64,000 nt of DNA from Hippasteria phrygiana (taxonomy: Eukaryota > Echinodermata > Asteroidea > Valvatida > Goniasteridae): assembly GCA_037893225.1 (NCBI GenBank), contig JAZGUH010000369.1:662642-726641 (forward strand). Reading direction: 5' to 3'. The position numbers were made by a program, and so were the translations under genes. Shown piece by piece: positions 37,865-51,200 of the stretch (the first letter of the stretch is position 1; the number at the start of each line of letters is the position of its first letter). Below the pieces are notes generated by a model. It was not told the DNA's origin. It did no database searches and saw only the letters and a program-made list of their open reading frames with translations.

Positions 37865-40800
37865 GCAATTATGAATGAGTAAAGCAAGTCATACCCCAGG
37901 GAATTTGACAGGCATGGAGCAATAAATAAAAGGTAATCTGCACACAGATGGAGGCCGGGAAGAAAATAAACATTGCGAGGTTTGAATTTTCTCCACAAGT
38001 GTTAACTCTAAGAAGCCGCCGATAATTGCAACATGTAGCGCCAGATCTAAGCTATCCATACATGTCAAAATTACTGAATTTGGTTGATATTTCATGCAAT
38101 TATGAATGAGTAAAGCAAGTCATACCCCAGGGAATTTGACAGGCATGGAGCAATAAATAAAAGGTAATCTGCACACAGATGGAGGCCGGGAAGAAAATAA
38201 ACATTGCGAGGTTTGAATTTTCTCCACAAGTGTTAACTCTAAGAAGCCGCCGATAATTGCAACATGTAGCGCCAGATCTAAGCTATCCATACATGTCAAA
38301 ATTACTGAATTTGGTTGATATTTCATGCAATTATGAATGAGTAAAGCAAGTCCATACCCCAGGGAATTTGACATGCATGGAGCAATAAATAGACGGTAAC
38401 ATGTACACAGATGTTGGCCGGAAAGAAAATAAACATTGCGAGGTTTGAATTTTCTCCACAAGTTTTAACTCTAAGAAGCCGCCGATAATTGCAACATGTA
38501 GCGCCAGATCTAAGCTATCCATACATGTCAAAATTACTGAATTTGGTTGATATTTCATGCAATTATGAATGAGTAAAGCAAGTCATACCCCAGGGAATTT
38601 GACAGGCATGGAGCAATAAATAAAAGGTAATCTGCACACAGATGGAGGCCGGGAAGAAAATAAACATTGCGAGGTTTGAATTTTCTCCACAAGTGTTAAC
38701 TCTAAGAAGCCGCCGATAATTGCAACATGTAGCGCCAGATCTAAGCTATCCATACATGTCAAAATTACTGAATTTGGTTGATATTTCATGCAATTATGAA
38801 TGAGTAAAGCAAGTCCATACCCCAGGGAATTTGACATGCATGGAGCAATAAATAGACGGTAACATGTACACAGATGTTGGCCGGAAAGAAAATAAACATT
38901 GCGAGGTTTGAATTTTCTCCACAAGTTTTAACTCTAAGAAGCCGCCGATAATTGCAACATGTAGCGCCAGATCTAAGCTATCCATACATGTCAAAATTAC
39001 TGAATTTGGTTGATATTTCATGCAATTATGAATGAGTAAAGCAAGTCATACCCTAGGGAATTTGACAGGCATGGAGCAATAAATATCAGGTAATATGCAC
39101 ACAGATGTTGGCCGGAAAGAAAATAAACATTGCGAGGTTTGAATTTTCTCCACAAGTTTTAACTCTAAGAAGCCGCCGATAATTGCAACATGTAGCGCCA
39201 GATCTAAGCTATCCATACATGTCAAAATTACTGAATTTGGTTGATATTTCATGCAATTATGAATGAGTAAAGCTAGTCATACCCCAGGGAATTTGACAGG
39301 CATGGAGCAATAAATAAAAGGTAATCTGCACACAGATGGTGGCCGGGAAGAAAATAAACATTGCGAGGTTTGAATTTTCTCCACAAGTGTTAACTCTAAG
39401 AAGCCGCCGATAATTGCAACATGTAGCGCCAGATCTAAGCTATCCATACATGTCAAAATTACTGAATTTGGTTTATATTTCATGCAATTATGAATCAGTA
39501 AAGCAAGTCATACCCCAGGGAATTTGACAGGCATGCAGCAATAAATGAAAGGTAATCTGCACACAGATGGTGGCCGGGAAGAAAATAAACATTGCGAGGT
39601 TTGAATTTTCTCCACAAGTGTTAACTCTAAGAAGCCGCCGATAATTGCAACATGTAGCGCCAGATCTAAGCTATCCATACATGTCAAAATTACTGAATTT
39701 GGTTGATATTTCATGCAATTATGAATGAGTAAAGCAAGTCATACCCCAGGGAATTTGACAGGCATGGAGCAATAAATAAAAGGTAATCTGCACACAGATG
39801 GAGGCCGGGAAGAAAATAAACATTGCGAGGTTTGAATTTTCTCCACAAGTTTTAACTCTAAGAAGCCGCCGATAATTGCAACATGTAGCGCCAGATCTAA
39901 GCTATCCATACATGTCAAAATTACTGAATTTGGTTGATATTTCATGCAATTATGAATGAGTAAAGCAAGTCCATACCCCAGGGAATTTGACAGGCATGGA
40001 GCAATAAATAAAAGGTAATCTGCACACAGATGGTGGCCGGGAAGAAAATAAACATTGCGAGGTTTGAATTTTCTCCACAAGTGTTAACTCTAAGAAGCCG
40101 CCGATAATTGCAACATGTAGCGCCAGATCTAAGCTATCCATACATGTCAAAATTACTGAATTTGGTTGATATTTCATGCAATTATGAATGAGTAAAGCAA
40201 GTCATACCCCAGGGAATTTGACAGGCATGGAGCAATAAATAAAAGGTAATCTGCACACAGATGGTGGCCGGGAAGAAAATAAACATTGCGAGGTTTGAAT
40301 TTTCTCCACAAGTGTTAACTCTAAGAAGCCGCCGATAATTGCAACATGTAGCGCCAGATCTAAGCTATCCATACATGTCAAAATTACTGAATTTGGTTTA
40401 TATTTCATGCAATTATGAATCAGTAAAGCAAGTCATACCCCAGGGAATTTGACAGGCATGCAGCAATAAATAAAAGGTAATCTGCACACAGATGGTGGCC
40501 GGGAAGAAAATAAACATTGCGAGGTTTGAATTTTCTCCACAAGTGTTAACTCTAAGAAGCCGCCGATAATTGCAACATGTAGCGCCAGATCTAAGCTATC
40601 CATACATGTCAAAATTACTGTATTTGGTTGATATTTCATGCAATTATGAATGAGTAAAGCAAGTCATACCCCAGGGAATTTGACAGGCATGGAGCAATAA
40701 ATAAAAGGTAATCTGCACACAGATGGAGGCCGGGAAGAAAATAAACATTGCGAGGTTTGAATTTTCTCCACAAGTGTTAACTCTAAGAAGCCGCCGATAA

Positions 40801-43800
40801 TTGCAACATGTAGCGCCAGATCTAAGCTATCCATACATGTCAAAATTACTGAATTTGGTTGATATTTCATGCAATTATGAATGAGTAAAGCAAGTCCATA
40901 CCCCAGGGAATTTGACATGCATGGAGCAATAAATAGACGGTAACATGTACACAGATGTTGGCCGGAAAGAAAATAAACATTGCGAGGTTTGAATTTTCTC
41001 CACAAGTTTTAACTCTAAGAAGCCGCCGATAATTGCAACATGTAGCGCCAGATCTAAGCTATCCATACATGTCAAAATTACTGAATTTGGTTGATATTTC
41101 ATGCAATTATGAATGAGTAAAGCAAGTCATACCCCAGGGAATTTGACAGGCATGGAGCAATAAATAAAAGGTAATCTGCACACAGATGGAGGCCGGGAAG
41201 AAAATAAACATTGCGAGGTTTGAATTTTCTCCACAAGTGTTAACTCTAAGAAGCCGCCGATAATTGCAACATGTAGCGCCAGATCTAAGCTATCCATACA
41301 TGTCAAAATTACTGAATTTGGTTGATATTTCATGCAATTATGAATGAGTAAAGCAAGTCCATACCCCAGGGAATTTGACATGCATGGAGCAATAAATAGA
41401 CGGTAACATGTACACAGATGTTGGCCGGAAAGAAAATAAACATTGCGAGGTTTGAATTTTCTCCACAAGTTTTAACTCTAAGAAGCCGCCGATAATTGCA
41501 ACATGTAGCGCCAGATCTAAGCTATCCATACATGTCAAAATTACTGAATTTGGTTGATATTTCATGCAATTATGAATGAGTAAAGCAAGTCATACCCTAG
41601 GGAATTTGACAGGCATGGAGCAATAAATATAAGGTAATATGCACACAGATGTTGGCCGGAAAGAAAATAAACATTGCGAGGTTTGAATTTTCTCCACAAG
41701 TTTTAACTCTAAGAAGCCGCCGATAATTGCAACATGTAGCGCCAGATCTAAGCTATCCATACATGTCAAAATTACTGAATTTGGTTGATATTTCATGCAA
41801 TTATGAATGAGTAAAGCTAGTCATACCCCAGGGAATTTGACAGGCATGGAGCAATAAATAAAAGGTAATCTGCACACAGATGGTGGCCGGGAAGAAAATA
41901 AACATTGCGAGGTTTGAATTTTCTCCACAAGTGTTAACTCTAAGAAGCCGCCGATAATTGCAACATGTAGCGCCAGATCTAAGCTATCCATACATGTCAA
42001 AATTACTGAATTTGGTTTATATTTCATGCAATTATGAATCAGTAAAGCAAGTCATACCCCAGGGAATTTGACAGGCATGCAGCAATAAATGAAAGGTAAT
42101 CTGCACACAGATGGTGGCCGGGAAGAAAATAAACATTGCGAGGTTTGAATTTTCTCCACAAGTGTTAACTCTAAGAAGCCGCCGATAATTGCAACATGTA
42201 GCGCCAGATCTAAGCTATCCATACATGTCAAAATTACTGAATTTGGTTGATATTTCATGCAATTATGAATGAGTAAAGCAAGTCATACCCCAGGGAATTT
42301 GACAGGCATGGAGCAATAAATAAAAGGTAATCTGCACACAGATGGAGGCCGGGAAGAAAATAAACATTGCGAGGTTTGAATTTTCTCCACAAGTGTTAAC
42401 TCTAAGAAGCCGCCGATAATTGCAACATGTAGCGCCAGATCTAAGCTATCCATACATGTCAAAATTACTGAATTTGGTTGATATTTCATGCAATTATGAA
42501 TGAGTAAAGCAAGTCATACCCCAGGGAATTTGACAGGCATGGAGTAATAAATAAAAGGTAATCTGCACACAGATGGAGGCCGGGAAGAAAATAAACATTG
42601 CGAGGTTTGAATTTTCTCCACAAGTGTTAACTCTAAGAAGCCGCCGATAATTGCAACATGTAGCGCCAGATCTAAGCTATCCATACATGTCAAAATTACT
42701 GAATTTGGTTGATATTTCATGCAATTATGAATGAGTAAAGCAAGTCCATACCCCAGGGAATTTGACATGCATGGAGCAATAAATAGACGGTAACATGTAC
42801 ACAGATGTTGGCCGGAAAGAAAATAAACATTGCGAGGTTTGAATTTTCTCCACAAGTTTTAACTCTAAGAAGCCGCCGATAATTGCAACATGTAGCGCCA
42901 GATCTAAGCTATCCATACATGTCAAAATTACTGAATTTGGTTGATATTTCATGCAATTATGAATGAGTAAAGCAAGTCATACCCTAGGGAATTTGACAGG
43001 CATGCAGCAATAAATAAAAGGTAATCTGCACACAGATGGTGGCCGGGAAGAAAATAAACATTGCGAGGTTTGAATTTTCTCCACAAGTGTTAACTCTAAG
43101 AAGCCGCCGATAATTGCAACATGTAGCGCCAGATCTAAGCTATCCATACGTGTCAAAATTACTGAATTTGGTTGATATTTCATGCAATTATGAATGAGTA
43201 AAGCAAGTCATACCCCAGGGAATTTGACAGGCATGGAGCAATAAATAAAAGGTAATCTGCACACAGATGGAGGCCGGGAAGAAAATAAACATTGCGAGGT
43301 TTGAATTTTCTCCACAAGTGTTAACTCTAAGAAGCCGCCGATAATTGCAACATGTAGCGCCAGATCTAAGCTATCCATACATGTCAAAATTACTGAATTT
43401 GGTTGATATTTCATGCAATTATGAATGAGTAAAGCAAGTCATACCCCAGGGAATTTGACAGGCATGGAGCAATAAATAAAAGGTAATCTGCACACAGATG
43501 GAGGCCGGGAAGAAAATAAACATTGCGAGGTTTGAATTTTCTCCACAAGTGTTAACTCTAAGAAGCCGCCGATAATTGCAACATGTAGCGCCAGATCTAA
43601 GCTATCCATACATGTCAAAATTACTGAATTTGGTTGATATTTCATGCAATTATGAATGAGTAAAGCAAGTCCATACCCCAGGGAATTTGACATGCATGGA
43701 GCAATAAATAGACGGTAACATGTACACAGATGTTGGCCGGAAAGAAAATAAACATTGCGAGGTTTGAATTTTCTCCACAAGTTTTAACTCTAAGAAGCCG

Positions 43801-46800
43801 CCGATAATTGCAACATGTAGCGCCAGATCTAAGCTATCCATACATGTCAAAATTACTGAATTTGGTTGATATTTCATGCAATTATGAATGAGTAAAGCAA
43901 GTCATACCCCAGGGAATTTGACAGGCATGGAGCAATAAATAAAAGGTAATCTGCACACAGATGGAGGCCGGGAAGAAAATAAACATTGCGAGGTTTGAAT
44001 TTTCTCCACAAGTGTTAACTCTAAGAAGCCGCCGATAATTGCAACATGTAGCGCCAGATCTAAGCTATCCATACATGTCAAAATTACTGAATTTGGTTGA
44101 TATTTCATGCAATTATGAATGAGTAAAGCAAGTCCATACCCCAGGGAATTTGACATGCATGGAGCAATAAATAGACGGTAACATGTACACAGATGTTGGC
44201 CGGAAAGAAAATAAACATTGCGAGGTTTGAATTTTCTCCACAAGTTTTAACTCTAAGAAGCCGCCGATAATTGCAACATGTAGCGCCAGATCTAAGCTAT
44301 CCATACATGTCAAAATTACTGAATTTGGTTGATATTTCATGCAATTATGAATGAGTAAAGCAAGTCATACCCTAGGGAATTTGACAGGCATGGAGCAATA
44401 AATATCAGGTAATATGCACACAGATGTTGGCCGGAAAGAAAATAAACATTGCGAGGTTTGAATTTTCTCCACAAGTTTTAACTCTAAGAAGCCGCCGATA
44501 ATTGCAACATGTAGCGCCAGATCTAAGCTATCCATACATGTCAAAATTACTGAATTTGGTTGATATTTCATGCAATTATGAATGAGTAAAGCTAGTCATA
44601 CCCCAGGGAATTTGACAGGCATGGAGCAATAAATAAAAGGTAATCTGCACACAGATGGTGGCCGGGAAGAAAATAAACATTGCGAGGTTTGAATTTTCTC
44701 CACAAGTGTTAACTCTAAGAAGCCGCCGATAATTGCAACATGTAGCGCCAGATCTAAGCTATCCATACATGTCAAAATTACTGAATTTGGTTTATATTTC
44801 ATGCAATTATGAATCAGTAAAGCAAGTCATACCCCAGGGAATTTGACAGGCATGCAGCAATAAATGAAAGGTAATCTGCACACAGATGGTGGCCGGGAAG
44901 AAAATAAACATTGCGAGGTTTGAATTTTCTCCACAAGTGTTAACTCTAAGAAGCCGCCGATAATTGCAACATGTAGCGCCAGATCTAAGCTATCCATACA
45001 TGTCAAAATTACTGAATTTGGTTGATATTTCATGCAATTATGAATGAGTAAAGCAAGTCATACCCCAGGGAATTTGACAGGCATGGAGCAATAAATAAAA
45101 GGTAATCTGCACACAGATGGAGGCCGGGAAGAAAATAAACATTGCGAGGTTTGAATTTTCTCCACAAGTTTTAACTCTAAGAAGCCGCCGATAATTGCAA
45201 CATGTAGCGCCAGATCTAAGCTATCCATACATGTCAAAATTACTGAATTTGGTTGATATTTCATGCAATTATGAATGAGTAAAGCAAGTCCATACCCCAG
45301 GGAATTTGACAGGCATGGAGCAATAAATAAAAGGTAATCTGCACACAGATGGTGGCCGGGAAGAAAATAAACATTGCGAGGTTTGAATTTTCTCCACAAG
45401 TGTTAACTCTAAGAAGCCGCCGATAATTGCAACATGTAGCGCCAGATCTAAGCTATCCATACATGTCAAAATTACTGAATTTGGTTGATATTTCATGCAA
45501 TTATGAATGAGTAAAGCAAGTCATACCCCAGGGAATTTGACAGGCATGGAGCAATAAATAAAAGGTAATCTGCACACAGATGGTGGCCGGGAAGAAAATA
45601 AACATTGCGAGGTTTGAATTTTCTCCACAAGTGTTAACTCTAAGAAGCCGCCGATAATTGCAACATGTAGCGCCAGATCTAAGCTATCCATACATGTCAA
45701 AATTACTGAATTTGGTTTATATTTCATGCAATTATGAATCAGTAAAGCAAGTCATACCCCAGGGAATTTGACAGGCATGCAGCAATAAATAAAAGGTAAT
45801 CTGCACACAGATGGTGGCCGGGAAGAAAATAAACATTGCGAGGTTTGAATTTTCTCCACAAGTGTTAACTCTAAGAAGCCGCCGATAATTGCAACATGTA
45901 GCGCCAGATCTAAGCTATCCATACATGTCAAAATTACTGTATTTGGTTGATATTTCATGCAATTATGAATGAGTAAAGCAAGTCATACCCCAGGGAATTT
46001 GACAGGCATGGAGCAATAAATAAAAGGTAATCTGCACACAGATGGAGGCCGGGAAGAAAATAAACATTGCGAGGTTTGAATTTTCTCCACAAGTGTTAAC
46101 TCTAAGAAGCCGCCGATAATTGCAACATGTAGCGCCAGATCTAAGCTATCCATACATGTCAAAATTACTGAATTTGGTTGATATTTCATGCAATTATGAA
46201 TGAGTAAAGCAAGTCCATACCCCAGGGAATTTGACATGCATGGAGCAATAAATAGACGGTAACATGTACACAGATGTTGGCCGGAAAGAAAATAAACATT
46301 GCGAGGTTTGAATTTTCTCCACAAGTTTTAACTCTAAGAAGCCGCCGATAATTGCAACATGTAGCGCCAGATCTAAGCTATCCATACATGTCAAAATTAC
46401 TGAATTTGGTTGATATTTCATGCAATTATGAATGAGTAAAGCAAGTCATACCCCAGGGAATTTGACAGGCATGGAGCAATAAATAAAAGGTAATCTGCAC
46501 ACAGATGGAGGCCGGGAAGAAAATAAACATTGCGAGGTTTGAATTTTCTCCACAAGTGTTAACTCTAAGAAGCCGCCGATAATTGCAACATGTAGCGCCA
46601 GATCTAAGCTATCCATACATGTCAAAATTACTGAATTTGGTTGATATTTCATGCAATTATGAATGAGTAAAGCAAGTCCATACCCCAGGGAATTTGACAT
46701 GCATGGAGCAATAAATAGACGGTAACATGTACACAGATGTTGGCCGGAAAGAAAATAAACATTGCGAGGTTTGAATTTTCTCCACAAGTTTTAACTCTAA

Positions 46801-48271
46801 GAAGCCGCCGATAATTGCAACATGTAGCGCCAGATCTAAGCTATCCATACATGTCAAAATTACTGAATTTGGTTGATATTTCATGCAATTATGAATGAGT
46901 AAAGCAAGTCATACCCTAGGGAATTTGACAGGCATGGAGCAATAAATATAAGGTAATATGCACACAGATGTTGGCCGGAAAGAAAATAAACATTGCGAGG
47001 TTTGAATTTTCTCCACAAGTTTTAACTCTAAGAAGCCGCCGATAATTGCAACATGTAGCGCCAGATCTAAGCTATCCATACATGTCAAAATTACTGAATT
47101 TGGTTGATATTTCATGCAATTATGAATGAGTAAAGCTAGTCATACCCCAGGGAATTTGACAGGCATGGAGCAATAAATAAAAGGTAATCTGCACACAGAT
47201 GGTGGCCGGGAAGAAAATAAACATTGCGAGGTTTGAATTTTCTCCACAAGTGTTAACTCTAAGAAGCCGCCGATAATTGCAACATGTAGCGCCAGATCTA
47301 AGCTATCCATACATGTCAAAATTACTGAATTTGGTTTATATTTCATGCAATTATGAATCAGTAAAGCAAGTCATACCCCAGGGAATTTGACAGGCATGCA
47401 GCAATAAATGAAAGGTAATCTGCACACAGATGGTGGCCGGGAAGAAAATAAACATTGCGAGGTTTGAATTTTCTCCACAAGTGTTAACTCTAAGAAGCCG
47501 CCGATAATTGCAACATGTAGCGCCAGATCTAAGCTATCCATACATGTCAAAATTACTGAATTTGGTTGATATTTCATGCAATTATGAATGAGTAAAGCAA
47601 GTCATACCCCAGGGAATTTGACAGGCATGGAGCAATAAATAAAAGGTAATCTGCACACAGATGGAGGCCGGGAAGAAAATAAACATTGCGAGGTTTGAAT
47701 TTTCTCCACAAGTGTTAACTCTAAGAAGCCGCCGATAATTGCAACATGTAGCGCCAGATCTAAGCTATCCATACATGTCAAAATTACTGAATTTGGTTGA
47801 TATTTCATGCAATTATGAATGAGTAAAGCAAGTCATACCCCAGGGAATTTGACAGGCATGGAGTAATAAATAAAAGGTAATCTGCACACAGATGGAGGCC
47901 GGGAAGAAAATAAACATTGCGAGGTTTGAATTTTCTCCACAAGTGTTAACTCTAAGAAGCCGCCGATAATTGCAACATGTAGCGCCAGATCTAAGCTATC
48001 CATACATGTCAAAATTACTGAATTTGGTTGATATTTCATGCAATTATGAATGAGTAAAGCAAGTCCATACCCCAGGGAATTTGACATGCATGGAGCAATA
48101 AATAGACGGTAACATGTACACAGATGTTGGCCGGAAAGAAAATAAACATTGCGAGGTTTGAATTTTCTCCACAAGTTTTAACTCTAAGAAGCCGCCGATA
48201 ATTGCAACATGTAGCGCCAGATCTAAGCTATCCATACATGTCAAAATTACTGAATTTGGTTGATATTTCAT
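37634..48271. repeat. Two tandem 23-mer HORs (5319 bp each)
   Basis: Copy 1 (37634-42952): C 37864 (G198), Fa 38095, Fa 38326, alpha 38558, Fa 38789, alpha 39021, Y 39252 (C66), K 39483 (T22), C 39714 (G64), Fa with T137 39945, Fc 40177, K 40408, C 40639 (T213), Fa 40870, alpha 41102, Fa 41333, alpha 41565, Y 41796, K 42027 (T22), C 42258 (G64), Fa 42489, Fa 42720 (T56), alpha 42952. Copy 2 (42953-48271) repeats all of these rare variants at +5319. The only difference I found is T33 in the first monomer of copy 2. Confidence 0.94.
42985..43005. other. Recombination junction between 23-mer copies
   Basis: The monomer ending 43183 begins like the Y monomer that follows the end of copy 2 (T33 at 42985, as at 48309), then switches to the C-monomer body (C53 at 43005, G198 further on). 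It also lacks C13 and follows alpha instead of K. The exchange that made the 5319-bp duplication therefore fell between these two diagnostic bases, a stretch of about 20 bp that is otherwise identical in both parents. Confidence 0.82.
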
Positions 48272-51200
48272 GCAATTATGAATGAGTAAAGCAAGTCATA
48301 CCCTAGGGAATTTGACAGGCATGGAGCAATAAATATAAGGTAATATGCACACAGATGTTGGCCGGAAAGAAAATAAACATTGCGAGGTTTGAATTTTCTC
48401 CACAAGTTTTAACTCTAAGAAGCCGCCGATAATTGCAACATGTACCGCCAGATCTAAGCTATCCATACATGTCAAAATTACTGAATTTGGTTGATATTTC
48501 ATGCAATTATGAATGAGTAAAGCAAGTCCATACCCCAGGGAATTTGACAGGCATGGAGCAATAAATAGAAGGTAATCTGCACACAGATGGTGGCCGGGAA
48601 GAAAATAAACATTGCGAGGTTTGAATTTTCTCCACAAGTGTTAACTCTAAGAAGCCGCCGATAATTGCAACATGTAGCGCCAGATCTAAGCTATCCATAC
48701 ATGTCAAAATTACTGAATTTGGTTGATATTTCATGCAATTATGAATGAGTAAAGCAAGTCCATACCCCAGGGAATTTGACATGCATGGAGCAATACATAG
48801 ACGGTAACATGTACACAGATGTTGGCCGGAAAGAAAATAAACATTGCGAGGTTTGAATTTTCTCCACAAGTTTTAACTCTAAGAAGCCGCCGATAATTGC
48901 AACATGTAGCGCCAGATCTAAGCTATCCATACATGTCAAAATTACTGAATTTGGTTGATATTTCATGCAATTATGAATGAGTAAAGCAAGTCATACCCTA
49001 GGGAATTTGACAGGCATGGAGCAATAAATATAAGGTAATATGCACACAGATGTTGGCCGGAAAGAAAATAAACATTGCGAGGTTTGAATTTTCTCCACAA
49101 GTTTTAACTCTAAGAAGCCGCCGATAATTGCAACATGTAGCGCCAGATCTAAGCTATCCATACATGTCAAAATTACTGAATTTGGTTGATATTTCATGCA
49201 ATTATGAATGAGTAAAGCAAGTCATACCCTAGGGAATTTGACAGGCATGGAGCAATAAATATAAGGTAATATGCACACAGATGTTGGCCGGAAAGAAAAT
49301 AAACATTGCGAGGTTTGAATTTTCTCCACAAGTTTTAACTCTAAGAAGCCGCCGATAATTGCAACATGTACCGCCAGATCTAAGCTATCCATACATGTCA
49401 AAATTACTGAATTTGGTTGATATTTCATGCAATTATGAATGAGTAAAGCAAGTCCATACCCCAGGGAATTTGACAGGCATGGAGCAATAAATAGAAGGTA
49501 ATCTGCACACAGATGGTGGCCGGGAAGAAAATAAACATTGCGAGGTTTAAATTTTCTCCACAAGTGTTAACTCTAAGAAGCCGCCGATAATTGCAACATG
49601 TAGCGCCAGATCTAAGCTATCCATACATGTCAAAATTACTGAATTTGGTTGATATTTCATGCAATTATGAATGAGTAAAGCAAGTCATACCCTATGGAAT
49701 TTGACAGGCATGGAGCAATAAATAAAAGGTAATCTGCACACAGATGGAGGCCGGGAAGAAAATAAACATTGCGAGGTTTGAATTTTCTCCACAAGTGTTA
49801 ACTCTAAGAAGCCGCCGATAATTGCAACATGTAGCGCCAGATCTAAGCTATCCATACATGTCAAAATTACTGAATTTGGTTGATATTTCATGCAATTATG
49901 AATGAGTAAAGCAAGTCCATACCCCAGGGAATTTGACATGCATGGAGCAATACATAGACGGTAACATGTACACAGATGTTGGCCGGAAAGAAAATAAACA
50001 TTGCGAGGTTTGAATTTTCTCCACAAGTTTTAACTCTAAGAAGCCGCCGATAATTGCAACATGTAGCGCCAGATCTAAGCTATCCATACATGTCAAAATT
50101 ACTGAATTTGGTTGATATTTCATGCAATTATGAATGAGTAAAGCAAGTCATACCCTAGGGAATTTGACAGGCATGGAGCAATAAATATAAGGTAATATGC
50201 ACACAGATGTTGGCCGGAAAGAAAATAAACATTGCGAGGTTTGAATTTTCTCCACAAGTTTTAACTCTAAGAAGCCGCCGATAATTGCAACGTGTAGCGC
50301 CAGATCTAAGCTATCCATACATGTCAAAATTACTGAATTTGGTTGATATTTCATGCAATTATGAATGAGTAAAGCAAGTCATACCCCAGGGAATTTGACA
50401 GGCATGGAGCAATAAATAAAAGGTAATCTGCACACAGATGGAGGCCGGGAAGAAAATAAACATTGCGAGGTTTGAATTTTCTCCACAAGTGTTAACTCTA
50501 AGAAGCCGCCGATAATTGCAACATGTAGCGCCAGATCTAAGCTATCCATACATGTCAAAATTACTGAATTTGGTTGATATTTCATGCAATTATGAATGAG
50601 TAAAGCAAGTCCATACCCCAGGGAATTTGACATGCATGGAGCAATAAATAGACGGTAACATGTACACAGATGTTGGCCGGAAAGAAAATAAACATTGCGA
50701 GGTTTGAATTTTCTCCACAAGTTTTAACTCTAAGAAGCCGCCGATAATTGCAACATGTAGCGCCAGATCTAAGCTATCCATACATGTCAAAATTACTGAA
50801 TTTGGTTGATATTTCATGCAATTATGAATGAGTAAAGCAAGTCCATACCCCAGGGAATTTGACATGCATGGAGCAATAAATAGACGGTAACATGTACACA
50901 GATGTTGGCCGGAAAGAAAATAAACATTGCGAGGTTTGAATTTTCTCCACAAGTTTTAACTCTAAGAAGCCGCCGATAATTGCAACATGTAGCGCCAGAT
51001 CTAAGCTATCCATACATGTCAAAATTACTGAATTTGGTTGATATTTCATGCAATTATGAATGAGTAAAGCAAGTCATACCCTAGGGAATTTGACAGGCAT
51101 GGAGCAATAAATATAAGGTAATATGCACACAGATGGTGGCCGGGAAGAAAATAAACATTGCGAGGTTTGAATTTTCTCCACAAGTGTTAACTCTAAGAAG

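Larger units (their letters stand above)
36708..48271. repeat. Domain III: alpha-rich block with K-C pairs
   Basis: It opens with alpha 36939, Y 37170, Fc 37402, K 37633 and continues with two 23-mers. Sixteen of the 29 alpha... monomers are not all here, but this block has the highest density of alpha, with 11 copies in 50 monomers, and seven of the ten K-C pairs. The change from domain II is abrupt: after the run F-Fa-Fa no R or S monomer is seen again until the block ends. Confidence 0.83.
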
